The notes under the pieces: model-generated | Told to the model about the DNA's origin: nothing | Databases searched by the model: none | Seen by the model: the letters and a program-made list of their open reading frames with translations, nothing else | Shown: positions 1-5,676 of the stretch, piece after piece | How positions within the stretch are numbered: position 1 is the first letter of the stretch | Layout of the letters: every line of letters begins with the position of its first letter | DNA from: an uncultured Clostridia bacterium | Lineage (GTDB): Bacteria > Bacillota > Clostridia > Oscillospirales > Ruminococcaceae | Length of the DNA stretch: 6,367 nucleotides | Direction of reading: 5' to 3' | Assembly (NCBI GenBank): GCA_945867255.1 | Contig: CAMBHV010000087.1 | Coordinates: 1 to 6,367, forward strand | Made by a program: the position numbers and the translations under genes

Positions 1-386
1 GTTCCAGCCGTGAGGTGGATAAATTTGCGCCGTTCCCCACAGCCAAAAACGCACAGGGTGTACCTTATGTCACGCAGGATGTGGCTACGCATTTCAGCTG
101 CAAGGTAGTGGACACGCTGGATGTCGGCACCCACATGTTGATCATCGGCCTTGTAGAGGATGCACAGGTGCTGAACAGTGGTTCCCCCATGACATATGCT
201 TATTATCATAAAGTGAAAAATGGCCTGACACCGCCCAAAGCGTCCAGCTATCAGGCACCGGAGGAGAAGAAAACCGGTGCATGGCGCTGCAAAGTGTGCG
301 GCTATATTTATGAAGGAGACGAGTTGCCCGCGGATTACCGTTGCCCGGTGTGCGGTCAGCCAGCCAGTGTGTTTGAAAAACTTTAA
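1..386 (+). CDS. Flavin reductase-rubredoxin fusion (Hrb-like), 3' part
   Basis: The reading frame is already open at the left edge (first whole codon at base 3), so the N-terminal part of the flavin-binding domain is missing. The GTG at 15 lies inside the frame and is not the true start. What remains is the end of an FMN-binding split-barrel flavin reductase domain, with the family-like stretches VVDTLDVGTHMLIIGLVEDA and PMTYAYYHKVK. A short linker and a C-terminal rubredoxin-type iron site follow, with two CxxC knuckles (CKVC and CPVC) about 30 residues from the end. The knuckles are only 14 residues apart, much closer than in free rubredoxin and more like the compact rubrerythrin type. Proteins of this family (high-molecular-weight rubredoxin, Hrb) take electrons from NAD(P)H through FMN to the iron centre and on to flavodiiron proteins that reduce oxygen or nitric oxide in anaerobes. 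That role is known for the family and inferred here. The redox partner is not in the window. Confidence 0.9.
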   Translation, partial: SSREVDKFAPFPTAKNAQGVPYVTQDVATHFSCKVVDTLDVGTHMLIIGLVEDAQVLNSGSPMTYAYYHKVKNGLTPPKASSYQAPEEKKTGAWRCKVCGYIYEGDELPADYRCPVCGQPASVFEKL

Positions 387-393
387 CAGAAAG

Positions 394-429
394 AAAGCGG
401 CGGCATCCTATAGATGCCGCCGCTTTTTA
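394..429 (+). terminator. Rho-independent terminator, probably bidirectional
   Basis: A perfect 11-bp stem (GCGGCGGCATC at 397-407 with GATGCCGCCGC at 413-423) closes a 5-nt loop and is followed by a run of five T. It begins only 7 bases after the stop codon of the flavin reductase-rubredoxin gene. The A-rich left flank gives a T-rich tail on the other strand, so the convergent transporter gene, which stops at 483, may use it too. Confidence 0.92.
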
Positions 430-482
430 TTGAAAATAAAAGCGATATGTACGGTAAAGGGGATACGTCTGGCAAAGGAATA

Positions 483-1514
483 TTATAAAAGCCCCTGCAG
501 ATGCTGCATGGCAAGGCTGGCGCATGTGATGCCAAACCAGCAGCAGGCCCCCATCAGAATGGGTTTTCCACCGGTTTTGATCAGCTTGATCAGATTGGTA
601 TTCAGGCCGATGGCAGCCATGGCCAGTATGATGAAGAATTTGGAAAGTTCTTTGAACGGCTGGAACATAGCTGGGTCTGCCCCGGCCATCGTGGCTGCTG
701 TGGTGATCACAGAGGCCAGAACGAAAAACAGAATGAAGAACGGAAACACTTTTTTTATCTGGAACGAACCATTGGATACGGTGCTGCCGCGTTTGGCCTG
801 CCATGTGCGCCAGAAGGCCAGCGCCAGTGTGATAGGGATGATGGCCAATGTACGAGTAAGCTTTACAATGGTCGCGTAATCCAGAACAGCCCCGCCTGTG
901 GCATGTAAAGTGTCCCATGTGGAGGCAGCAGCCGTCACGGAGGAAGTGTCGTTGATGGCGGTTCCGGCAAAGAGGGCAAACCCTTCGTTGCTCATGCCAA
1001 GAATTCCACCCAATGTGGGGAAAAATAGCGCCGCCAGAATGTTAAACAGAAAAATCACCGAAATAGATTGTGCAATTTCTTCGTCATCTGCGCCAATCAC
1101 CGGTGCTGTGGCTGCAATGGCTGAACCGCCGCAGATGGAAGAACCAACGCCGACCAACACTGAAATGTTGCTGGGCACGGCCAACCGCTTCCGAAGAAGG
1201 AAAGCAATCACCAGCGAAATGGTGATTGTAGTGCAGATGATGGGCAATGATACAAGCCCCACTTTTGCAATTTCCGAAAGGTTCAGCCCAAAACCCAGAA
1301 GGATCACCGCATATTGTAGAATTTTTTTTGAGGTGAATGCGATGCCAGGCTGAAGGCGTGCTTTTTGACCGATGGCAAGCGCCACCAGCATGCCCATCAA
1401 AATGGCAAATACGGGCCCGCCCACCACAGGAAATACACGCCCCAGCAACCAGCTTGGAACAGCTAAAGCCAGGCAAACGAGCAACCCGGGTGCAGTTTTT
1501 TTCATAAGATCCAT
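483..1514 (-). CDS. yeiH: YeiH/UPF0324-family putative sulfate exporter
   Basis: This encodes a 343-residue polytopic inner-membrane protein, matching the usual length of about 340-350 for the UPF0324 (YeiH, PF03601) family. About ten hydrophobic segments are visible. Family landmarks are VGVGSSICGGSAIAATAPVI at 121-140, AINDTSSVTAAAS at 187-199, VKLTRT at 217-222 and AIGLNTNL at 301-308. The family is annotated as putative sulfate exporters, but the transported substrate is not firmly established, so the role is inferred. The start is the ATG at 1514, preceded by an AGAGAGG ribosome site 5 bases away. The frame stays open for another 154 codons upstream, but that part runs antisense through the regulator gene and is low-complexity nonsense. 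An ATG three codons inside (1505) is a weaker alternative. The gene is divergent from a LysR regulator, the same arrangement as yeiH and yeiE in enterobacteria. Confidence 0.93.
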   Translation of the reverse strand: MDLMKKTAPGLLVCLALAVPSWLLGRVFPVVGGPVFAILMGMLVALAIGQKARLQPGIAFTSKKILQYAVILLGFGLNLSEIAKVGLVSLPIICTTITISLVIAFLLRKRLAVPSNISVLVGVGSSICGGSAIAATAPVIGADDEEIAQSISVIFLFNILAALFFPTLGGILGMSNEGFALFAGTAINDTSSVTAAASTWDTLHATGGAVLDYATIVKLTRTLAIIPITLALAFWRTWQAKRGSTVSNGSFQIKKVFPFFILFFVLASVITTAATMAGADPAMFQPFKELSKFFIILAMAAIGLNTNLIKLIKTGGKPILMGACCWFGITCASLAMQHLQGLL

Positions 1515-1554
1515 AATTCCTCTCTCTTTCCACAAAGTTTTGGGTTTACCGCAC

Positions 1555-1583
1555 TTGATTATAAACGAAATTAGCAATAAAAT
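1555..1583 (+). promoter_or_regulatory. Predicted sigma-A promoter of the LysR gene
   Basis: TTGATT at 1555-1560 and TAAAAT at 1578-1583 are separated by 17 bp (4/6 and 5/6 consensus matches). The expected transcription start is near 1590, giving a leader of about 45 bases. The -35 box shares bases with the -10 box of the opposite-facing transporter promoter, so the two promoters should exclude each other. A palindrome lies on the expected start site. Confidence 0.65.
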
Positions 1584-1586
1584 AAA
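1558..1586 (-). promoter_or_regulatory. Predicted promoter of the yeiH-like gene, weak -35
   Basis: On the minus strand there is a perfect TATAAT -10 (complement of 1558-1563), but the hexamer 17 bp upstream is a poor TTTATT -35. A good -10 with a poor -35 is typical of an activator-dependent promoter, which fits LysR control. The expected start near 1551 leaves a leader of about 37 bases. Confidence 0.55.
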
Positions 1587-1588
1587 AT

Positions 1589-1606
1589 GAAGAATTTTAA
1601 TTCTTC
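1589..1606. promoter_or_regulatory. 18-bp palindrome, likely LysR operator
   Basis: Perfect 8-bp arms (GAAGAATT and AATTCTTC) flank a TT centre. The site sits over the predicted transcription start of the regulator gene and just upstream of the weak -35 of the transporter gene, centred about 46 bp before its start. One site could therefore repress the regulator and activate the transporter, as is usual for divergent LysR pairs. Binding is inferred, not shown. Confidence 0.6.
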
Positions 1607-1620
1607 TATAACATAAAGTA

Positions 1621-1634
1621 ATAGGTGAACCTAT
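1621..1634 (+). promoter_or_regulatory. Ribosome binding site of the LysR gene inside a palindrome
   Basis: The ribosome site AGGTG ends 7 bases before the ATG at 1635. It lies within a perfect inverted repeat, ATAGGT-GA-ACCTAT, that runs right up to the start codon. In RNA the 6-bp arms could partly pair over a tight loop and cover the ribosome site. In DNA the repeat could be a second protein-binding site. Confidence 0.5.
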
Positions 1635-2495
1635 ATGTTGGACCCACGCTGGAATACATTTCTGGTTTTGTGTGAAACGATGAATTATACCCGTGCTGCG
1701 CAACAACTGTGCCTGACGCAACCTGCTGTTACGCATCACATTCAATATCTGGAAGCTCACTATGGCTGTCGGCTGTTTTCTTATGAAGGAAAGGTTCTTC
1801 ATCTGACACCTGCAGGCATACGCCTGCGGGATTTCACGCGTTCGATGGCTTATAACAGTAATAAAATAGAGCAGGCGATGGCGGCCGGGGCCCCTGTATG
1901 CCTGCGCATGGGGACGTCCAAAACCATAGGAGAATATGTGATCGCTCCGAAAATAGCCGCTTTTTTGCGCGCACATCCAGAGGCAAAGTTCTCTTTAGTG
2001 GTAGATAATACGCAAACGCTTCTGCATTCTCTGGAATCAGGCTGGCTGGATTTTGTGCTGATAGAAGGCTTTTTCGAGCGCAGCCGGTACGAGACACGTT
2101 TGTTTCGAAGAGAGGATTTTTTTGGTGTTTGCTCACCGGAGCATCGTTTTGCCGGGCGTGTGGTGCCTACGGAGGAACTAAAAAAGGAGCGGCTGATTCT
2201 GCGAGAGGCGGGCTCAGGTACGCGCGCGGTGTTTGAAGACGCGTTGCATCGCCAAAACTGCACGCTCTGCAGTTTTCCGAACATAGTTGATATCAGCGAT
2301 TTTTCAGCGATCAAAGCTTTGGTGATGCAGGGGTTGGGGGTTTCATTTTTATATGCTCCTGTAGCCAGCCAGGAACTGGAACGGGGAAAACTGGCACGGT
2401 TTGAACTGAAGGATGTGCCGATGAGCGGGGCCTTTTATTTTGCCTGCTTGAAAGACAACATGTTTGCGCGCAGCTGGGCAGAATGGTTTTGGTGA
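1635..2495 (+). CDS. LysR-family transcriptional regulator, divergent from yeiH
   Basis: This encodes a 286-residue DNA-binding regulator. The N-terminal winged helix-turn-helix is clear: WNTFLVLCETMNYTRAAQQL followed by LTQPAVTHHIQYLEAHYG (about residues 6-45), then RLFSYEGKVLHLTPAG. A linker helix (about 65-85) leads to a periplasmic-binding-protein-like effector domain (about 88-286), with the typical RMGTSKTIGEYVIAPKIAAFL opening and a late VMQGLGVSFLYA segment. The domain most resembles the CysB/CysL/YeiE type, which senses small sulfur-related or other anionic ligands; this is inferred from family resemblance. Divergence from a YeiH-like transporter makes that gene the probable target. 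The length is slightly short but complete. The start is fixed by the ribosome site and the family N-terminus. No terminator with a T-run follows on this strand. Confidence 0.93.
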   Translation: MLDPRWNTFLVLCETMNYTRAAQQLCLTQPAVTHHIQYLEAHYGCRLFSYEGKVLHLTPAGIRLRDFTRSMAYNSNKIEQAMAAGAPVCLRMGTSKTIGEYVIAPKIAAFLRAHPEAKFSLVVDNTQTLLHSLESGWLDFVLIEGFFERSRYETRLFRREDFFGVCSPEHRFAGRVVPTEELKKERLILREAGSGTRAVFEDALHRQNCTLCSFPNIVDISDFSAIKALVMQGLGVSFLYAPVASQELERGKLARFELKDVPMSGAFYFACLKDNMFARSWAEWFW

Positions 2496-2554
2496 TAAAA
2501 CAGGTTTCTGCCCGTTGTACGATGTGCGCAGATAGATGGAAAAGATTGTGGGGC

Positions 2555-2590
2555 AAAAAAGACGGGGGCATCACTTGTGATGTCCCCGTC
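2555..2590 (-). terminator. Terminator of the YcxB-like gene
   Basis: A 14-bp stem (2561-2574 with 2577-2590, one G-T wobble) has a 2-base apex and is followed on the minus strand by six T (2555-2560). It lies 16 bases after the minus-strand stop. On the plus strand no T-run follows, so it is not a good terminator for the LysR gene. Confidence 0.88.
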
Positions 2591-2606
2591 AAGTGCAAGA
2601 TGCAAC

Positions 2607-3233
2607 TTAGTCGCTGGATGGAATGATATGTAGATCAACTTGTGTCTGCAGAAAAGCACGAAACTGTTCTGCGTTTCCTGTTGCAATATCCTTTTTTTGA
2701 AGTACGGTGATTTTTTCATTCCAGATCAGAACAAACAAATCTTTTGTCTCTATTGCGAAGTCAAAGGCATTGTAAGGCACCAAGGGCTGTTCACCCAGCG
2801 TCATGCCCTGCACGGTAAACTGTACATCTGTGGATGGTGCTGCCTGCAAACAGTCCAAAAGAGCGCTTGCGGCTTTGTCAAAACGTGTATGCAGGTGTCG
2901 CCGGGGCATGCTGTGCCACAGGGCCAATGTGCCGGTCACGATTCCGGCAAAACCGAAAAACAGAAGAAGCGCCGGGCCATTGGGCTCTGCCAGCCCCGGC
3001 ACAAGAAGAAAGATACCCATGGCAATGAGAAGAACTCCGTATATCCGGTATCGTGTGTGCCGTCGTTTTAAAACTTCATCGGAAACTTTTCGAGAGGCCA
3101 GGCGGTCTGTTATGGCCCACAGCTTCGGGCAGGCTTCTCGGGAGATCCTCTCCGTGCGCATTTGCAGCACGGCGCTTACTTGATGAATCAGAGAAGGAAT
3201 ATGATATGTAGAAGGCTGAAAGCAAAATTCCAT
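2607..3233 (-). CDS. Two-helix membrane protein with YcxB-like C-terminal domain
   Basis: This encodes a 208-residue protein of unknown function. A charged N-terminal part (1-61) is followed by two adjacent membrane helices (about 62-81, YRIYGVLLIAMGIFLLVPG, and about 86-106). The C-terminal domain (about 137-198) has the pattern FTVQGMTL...VPYNAFDFAIETKDLFVLI...ITVLQKKDI, resembling the YcxB-like family (PF14317), in which a helix hairpin precedes a small beta-rich cytoplasmic domain. The cytoplasmic placement of both ends is inferred from positive charges flanking the helices. The start is the ATG at 3233, with a GAAGGAGA ribosome site 7 bases upstream. It appears to be a single-gene unit with its own promoter and terminator, convergent to the LysR gene. 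No substrate or partner can be named. Confidence 0.82.
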   Translation of the reverse strand: MEFCFQPSTYHIPSLIHQVSAVLQMRTERISREACPKLWAITDRLASRKVSDEVLKRRHTRYRIYGVLLIAMGIFLLVPGLAEPNGPALLLFFGFAGIVTGTLALWHSMPRRHLHTRFDKAASALLDCLQAAPSTDVQFTVQGMTLGEQPLVPYNAFDFAIETKDLFVLIWNEKITVLQKKDIATGNAEQFRAFLQTQVDLHIIPSSD

Positions 3234-3272
3234 GGCAATGTCTCCTTCAAGGTAAATGTGCGGGATGCCGAG

Positions 3273-3302
3273 ATTATACCATATTACTGCCTTGGTTTCT
3301 AA
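3273..3302 (-). promoter_or_regulatory. Predicted extended -10 promoter of the YcxB-like gene
   Basis: The minus strand reads TGGTATAAT, an extended -10 with a perfect TATAAT (complement of 3273-3278), about 40 bases before the start codon. The -35 is weak (TTAGAA at 18-bp spacing or TAGAAA at 17), which an extended -10 can compensate. Confidence 0.6.
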
Positions 3303-3310
3303 TAGGATTT

Positions 3311-3562
3311 TTATTTCAAGATTATAAAGCAGCTGCGTTTTTGTGCGGCCGCACTTTTATGAACTGCTGCCGGATTTTTTGCCCCCCCAGCGGCCTTTTT
3401 CACTGCCCATGAAGCGTTTTTTAGCGCGTAGGCATCTCGCTGTTTCCGTATATCTTTTTTCTCAGAAAGAGGTAAGTCAGCGCAGTGCCGGCTGAATGCA
3501 GCGTCAATCAGAATTTTGGGAGAGAAAACAAGGATTTCTTCAAAGGGTGTAACAGCATACAA
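3311..3562 (-). CDS. Doubtful 83-codon ORF, unrecognised
   Basis: An open frame starting at a TTG reads plausibly in its middle (charged segment LPLSEKKDIRKQRDAYALK), then becomes Ala/Lys-rich after a run of seven G on this strand (3382-3388). There is no in-frame ATG, no ribosome site before the TTG, and a strong terminator hairpin just upstream, so expression is uncertain. The frame is the same as that of the ORF ending at 3644, so it could also be the tail of a broken gene. Changing the G-run length by one base alters the C-terminus, so a frameshift is possible. I recognise no family. It may be a chance ORF or a gene remnant. Confidence 0.2.
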   Translation of the reverse strand: MYAVTPFEEILVFSPKILIDAAFSRHCADLPLSEKKDIRKQRDAYALKNASWAVKKAAGGAKNPAAVHKSAAAQKRSCFIILK

Positions 3563-3602
3563 AAGCGGCGGTTCGGCCGTGGGAAATTCACCTATCCGGC
3601 AT

Positions 3603-3644
3603 AAGAAAGGCCCTTCAGGCTTGAACGGCTGAAGGGCCTTTCTT
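3603..3644 (-). terminator. Strong bidirectional terminator hairpin
   Basis: A perfect 16-bp stem (3603-3618 with 3629-3644) encloses a 10-base loop. Both ends carry AAGAAA/TTTCTT, giving a T-rich tail in either direction. On the minus strand it begins at the first base after, and shares bases with, a TGA codon (3644-3646). It is the first clear terminator downstream of the acetyltransferase-AraC pair, so it probably ends that transcript. Confidence 0.82.
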
Positions 3645-3967
3645 CACGGTGCTTCATCTAAAATTCGGGCGGCATCAATAATGTGTTCGTGCCTCTTCAC
3701 AGGCCATCTGGCCGCTTCGCGGGCTCGAGCTGTGTGCGCCAGAAAAGGGTGAATTTGATGCGCATGCAAGGAAAAAACATCGAAGGCGCCGGTGGTTGGT
3801 AAGGTGGTTTGATGCACCGCAGTCGCGCCCGGGCTACCTTTTTTCGCGATATTTTTTGCATGATTGCACCACCTGAAGAATCGTTGCATAATGCAGCAAT
3901 CACATATCATTCGCTTTTTTATATGCCGATTCGTGCCTGAGATTATTTTTTCTCTACGGGGATCCAT
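3644..3967 (-). CDS. Doubtful ORF downstream of the AraC gene
   Basis: Up to 107 codons overlap the end of the AraC gene by 25 bases and stop exactly at the terminator hairpin, which is the normal position for a real gene end. The last third reads protein-like (HEHIIDAARILDEAP), but no start has a convincing ribosome site; candidate ATGs are at 3967, 3910 and 3889. A competing frame, ATG at 3861 to 3697 (54 codons, very basic, RRK-rich), has a fair AGGTGG ribosome site at 7-base spacing. The two cannot both be trusted and neither is recognised. They may be noise in a transcribed 3' region. Confidence 0.2.
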   Translation of the reverse strand: MDPRREKIISGTNRHIKKRMICDCCIMQRFFRWCNHAKNIAKKGSPGATAVHQTTLPTTGAFDVFSLHAHQIHPFLAHTARAREAARWPVKRHEHIIDAARILDEAP

Positions 3968-4800
3968 ACTTCACAGTAGTAGTCCTGGTCTTGAGTGCCT
4001 TGTTCAAATTTGCTGGCATCGCTGTACATCTCCACGTTGATGCCGGCGGCAATTTGGTAGTCGGGGTTTGTGGGCAGCCATTGGGAGAAGATCTGCTGGT
4101 TCAACCCCTGCAGCGCATGGGGCATTTGCCCGGTGCAGGGAAACACCGCCCAGGTGTGGGCTGGAATGATACGGGTGGTGAAGCCGGCAGGAATCTCTCT
4201 GGCAGGGTCGTAGTTATCGGCGATGAGATATTCAAATTCGTTGCCACTCATGCTTTCATCTACGTTGATGCCGTACATACCGTGCACTACCTTTCCACCG
4301 CCAGAGGCAAAATGCTCGGCCCAAAACCGGGGTACCTCCACCGCGCCGTCTTCATAGGGAAAGGTTTTTGCCCGGCAAAGTACGGTAAATGCTTCTTTTT
4401 TCATAATTTTGCAATCCATGTTTTGACCACCTTCCAATGTCACGTTGATTCGAAGCGGAGCAAAGGAACGAACCGCGCCTCCGCTTTTTCTAAGTGCGGC
4501 GGGTGTGAGGCCATGGAAGCGGGCAAAAGCTTTGGTGAAGCTATCCGGAGAATCGTAGCCGAACTCCAGAGCAATGTCAATGATTTTTCGATTTGTTGAG
4601 AGAACTTCCAACCCGGCTGCGGAAAGCCGGCGTTGGCGGATGTAATCGCTTACCGTCATACCGCACAGCATGGAAAAGCCTTTCTGAAAGTAAAAGGGAG
4701 ACAAAGCCGCCTGCTGCGCGATATCCCGGATGTTCAGTTCTTCCCGGAGATGTTGCTCGATATACTGAATCGCCTGATGAATGCTTTTTACCCAATCCAC
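3943..4800 (-). CDS. AraC-family regulator with GyrI-like ligand domain
   Basis: This encodes a 285-residue regulator. The N-terminal AraC/XylS DNA-binding domain holds two helix-turn-helix units: about residues 23-46 (NIRDIAQQAALSPFYFQKGF) and about 73-98 (IIDIALEFGYDSPDSFTKAF, then FHGLTP). From about residue 130 to the end is a GyrI-like/AraC_E_bind domain (CKIMKKEAFTVLCRAK, FEYLIADNYDP, YYCEVWIPV). In Rob, BmrR and SbmC-like proteins this fold binds small, often cationic or hydrophobic compounds, so it likely senses a drug-like or metabolic ligand (inference). The start is a GTG because an in-frame TGA lies two codons upstream and the family typically begins MxWVxxI. The ribosome site AAGGA is unusually far away (11 bases). 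It lies 65 bp downstream of the acetyltransferase on the same strand, probably in one operon. Confidence 0.93.
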   Translation of the reverse strand: MDWVKSIHQAIQYIEQHLREELNIRDIAQQAALSPFYFQKGFSMLCGMTVSDYIRQRRLSAAGLEVLSTNRKIIDIALEFGYDSPDSFTKAFARFHGLTPAALRKSGGAVRSFAPLRINVTLEGGQNMDCKIMKKEAFTVLCRAKTFPYEDGAVEVPRFWAEHFASGGGKVVHGMYGINVDESMSGNEFEYLIADNYDPAREIPAGFTTRIIPAHTWAVFPCTGQMPHALQGLNQQIFSQWLPTNPDYQIAAGINVEMYSDASKFEQGTQDQDYYCEVWIPVEKK

Positions 4801-4810
4801 TGCTCACACC

Positions 4811-4838
4811 ATCCTTCTGAATTCAGCATATCGGAAGG
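4811..4838 (-). promoter_or_regulatory. AraC-gene ribosome site within overlapping inverted repeats
   Basis: On the minus strand the ribosome site GAAGG (complement of 4813-4817) can pair with CCTTC (complement of 4834-4838) 16 bases upstream. A 10-bp palindrome, CTGAATTCAG (4817-4826), lies between them and would compete. These mutually exclusive short stems, with the long spacing to the GTG, suggest weak or regulated translation of the regulator. The stems are short, so this is tentative. Confidence 0.3.
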
Positions 4839-4865
4839 CAGCGGCTTCTGCCCGATTTTCCGTGC

Positions 4866-5330
4866 TCATATTTGTCCGGTGGACGGACGTTTCAGAATGA
4901 ATTCCTGCACCGGGCATCCGAATTCTTCGGCCAGTTTGCCTTCTGAAAAGCCCAGGCTTTTATAGAACGCGCGGGCGGCAAGCCCAGCGGGGTCACCGTC
5001 ACGGTAAGTGGTTACGGTAATGTCTGTGCCTTGCTTTGTCTGCATCAACATAAAGGACACCAGCTTCTGCGCGATGTGCTGCCTGCGACGGGTTGGATCC
5101 ACTGCCAAAAAGCACAACTCCGCTGTTTCTCTGGAGAACAGAAGGATGCCCCATATCCGGTCGGCTTCCACTGCACAAACTGCGGAAGAATTTTGGATGA
5201 AGCGTAGAACAGTGGCTTTGTGCTCTGCCAAAGCTTCGGCTGTCTCCAGGCCGGGGAACATGCTCCGAACCTGTTTTACCAAAGCCATCCAAGCGTCAAT
5301 GTCCTGTGCATGCGCAAGCCGGATTTCCAT
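4866..5330 (-). CDS. GNAT-family N-acetyltransferase
   Basis: This encodes a 154-residue single-domain acetyltransferase of the GNAT fold, which transfers acetyl from acetyl-CoA to an amine. The acetyl-CoA pyrophosphate loop is visible as CFLAVDPTRRRQHIAQKLV (about 73-91). The usual Gly of the RxxGxA motif is His (RRQHIA), a variant I recall from other clostridial members. The C-terminal motif ARAFYKSLGF (about 119-128) is typical, and the EEFGCPVQEFIL ending resembles a common clostridial subfamily with IRLAxxxDIDAWMxLV at the N-terminus. The substrate is unknown. The ATG has an AAAGGA ribosome site 8 bases upstream. As the first gene of a probable operon with an AraC/GyrI-type regulator, it may modify the compound that the regulator senses (inference). 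Confidence 0.92.
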   Translation of the reverse strand: MEIRLAHAQDIDAWMALVKQVRSMFPGLETAEALAEHKATVLRFIQNSSAVCAVEADRIWGILLFSRETAELCFLAVDPTRRRQHIAQKLVSFMLMQTKQGTDITVTTYRDGDPAGLAARAFYKSLGFSEGKLAEEFGCPVQEFILKRPSTGQI

Positions 5331-5446
5331 AATCGTGTTCCTTTCTCATCAGAATGATGGATGGATTCTCTTTTGCGAGGCCTTTCGCAGGCAGCCTGGA
5401 TGTTATCTGTGCGGATGGTTTATATCGCTGGCGTACAAATCGCCTT

Positions 5447-5485
5447 GCCAAAACGGGCTCAGGAAAGATGCTCAGACGTTTTGGC
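5447..5485. repeat. Inverted repeat with nested direct repeat upstream of the acetyltransferase
   Basis: Perfect 9-bp arms GCCAAAACG (5447-5455) and CGTTTTGGC (5477-5485) have centres 30 bp apart, close to three helical turns. Between them GCTCAG occurs twice in direct orientation (5457 and 5470). It lies 117-155 bp upstream of the acetyltransferase start, between that gene and the tRNA terminator, where an operator for the AraC-type regulator would be expected. No T-run follows, so it is not a terminator. I see no convincing -35/-10 pair for the operon in this 210-bp gap. Confidence 0.5.
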
Positions 5486-5542
5486 GTAAGTGGTGGTGAA
5501 ACGCAGAAAGGAATGGCAACATACGGTGTAAGCTGTAGAGTT

Positions 5543-5583
5543 ATAAAAAATCGCCGCGGACGATATGGCGTCCGCGGCGATTT
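5543..5583 (-). terminator. Terminator of the tRNA-Gly gene
   Basis: A 15-bp perfect stem (5548-5562 with 5569-5583) encloses a 6-base loop and gives six T on the minus strand (complement of 5545-5550). It starts at the last base of the tRNA CCA end, so the tRNA is a single-gene unit and readthrough into the acetyltransferase is blocked. Confidence 0.92.
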
Positions 5584-5656
5584 GGAGCAGATGATGGGAA
5601 TCGAACCCACACAGCCAGCTTGGGAAGCTGGAGTTCTACCACTAAACTACATCTGC
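5583..5656 (-). tRNA. tRNA-Gly, anticodon CCC
   Basis: The 74-base cloverleaf includes an encoded CCA end. The acceptor stem GCAGATG/CATCTGC is perfect with discriminator U. The D arm is GTTT-AGTGGTA-GAAC, the anticodon stem is CCAGC/GCTGG with loop TTCCCAA, giving anticodon CCC (complement of 5622-5624), and the variable region is 4 bases. The T arm is GTGGG-TTCGATT-CCCAT. It decodes the glycine codon GGG. The arrangement with its own promoter and terminator is normal for a solitary tRNA gene. Confidence 0.96.
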
Positions 5657-5676
5657 ACAAATGTAGAACATTACTA

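Larger units (their letters stand above)
3311..3942. other. Interval of about 630 bp without a confident gene
   Basis: Between the YcxB-like promoter and the AraC stop codon I see only the two doubtful minus-strand ORFs, the bidirectional terminator in the middle and a seven-base C homopolymer at 3382-3388. No plus-strand ORF, tRNA, repeat array or insertion-sequence end is visible. It may be a decayed gene or an untranslated 3' region. Confidence 0.6.

Noticed and set aside
483..918. Several overlapping ORFs on both strands inside the yeiH-like gene
   Set aside because: They are shadows of the transporter's hydrophobic codons in other frames.
1515..1976. 154-codon N-terminal extension of the yeiH-like ORF
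   Set aside because: It runs antisense through the LysR gene, lacks family resemblance, and a good ribosome site precedes the ATG at 1514.
3603..3646. TGA followed by a hairpin as a possible selenocysteine insertion site
   Set aside because: The stem is a perfect 16-bp terminator with T-rich tails, no selenoprotein family is recognised, and neither flanking ORF is convincing.
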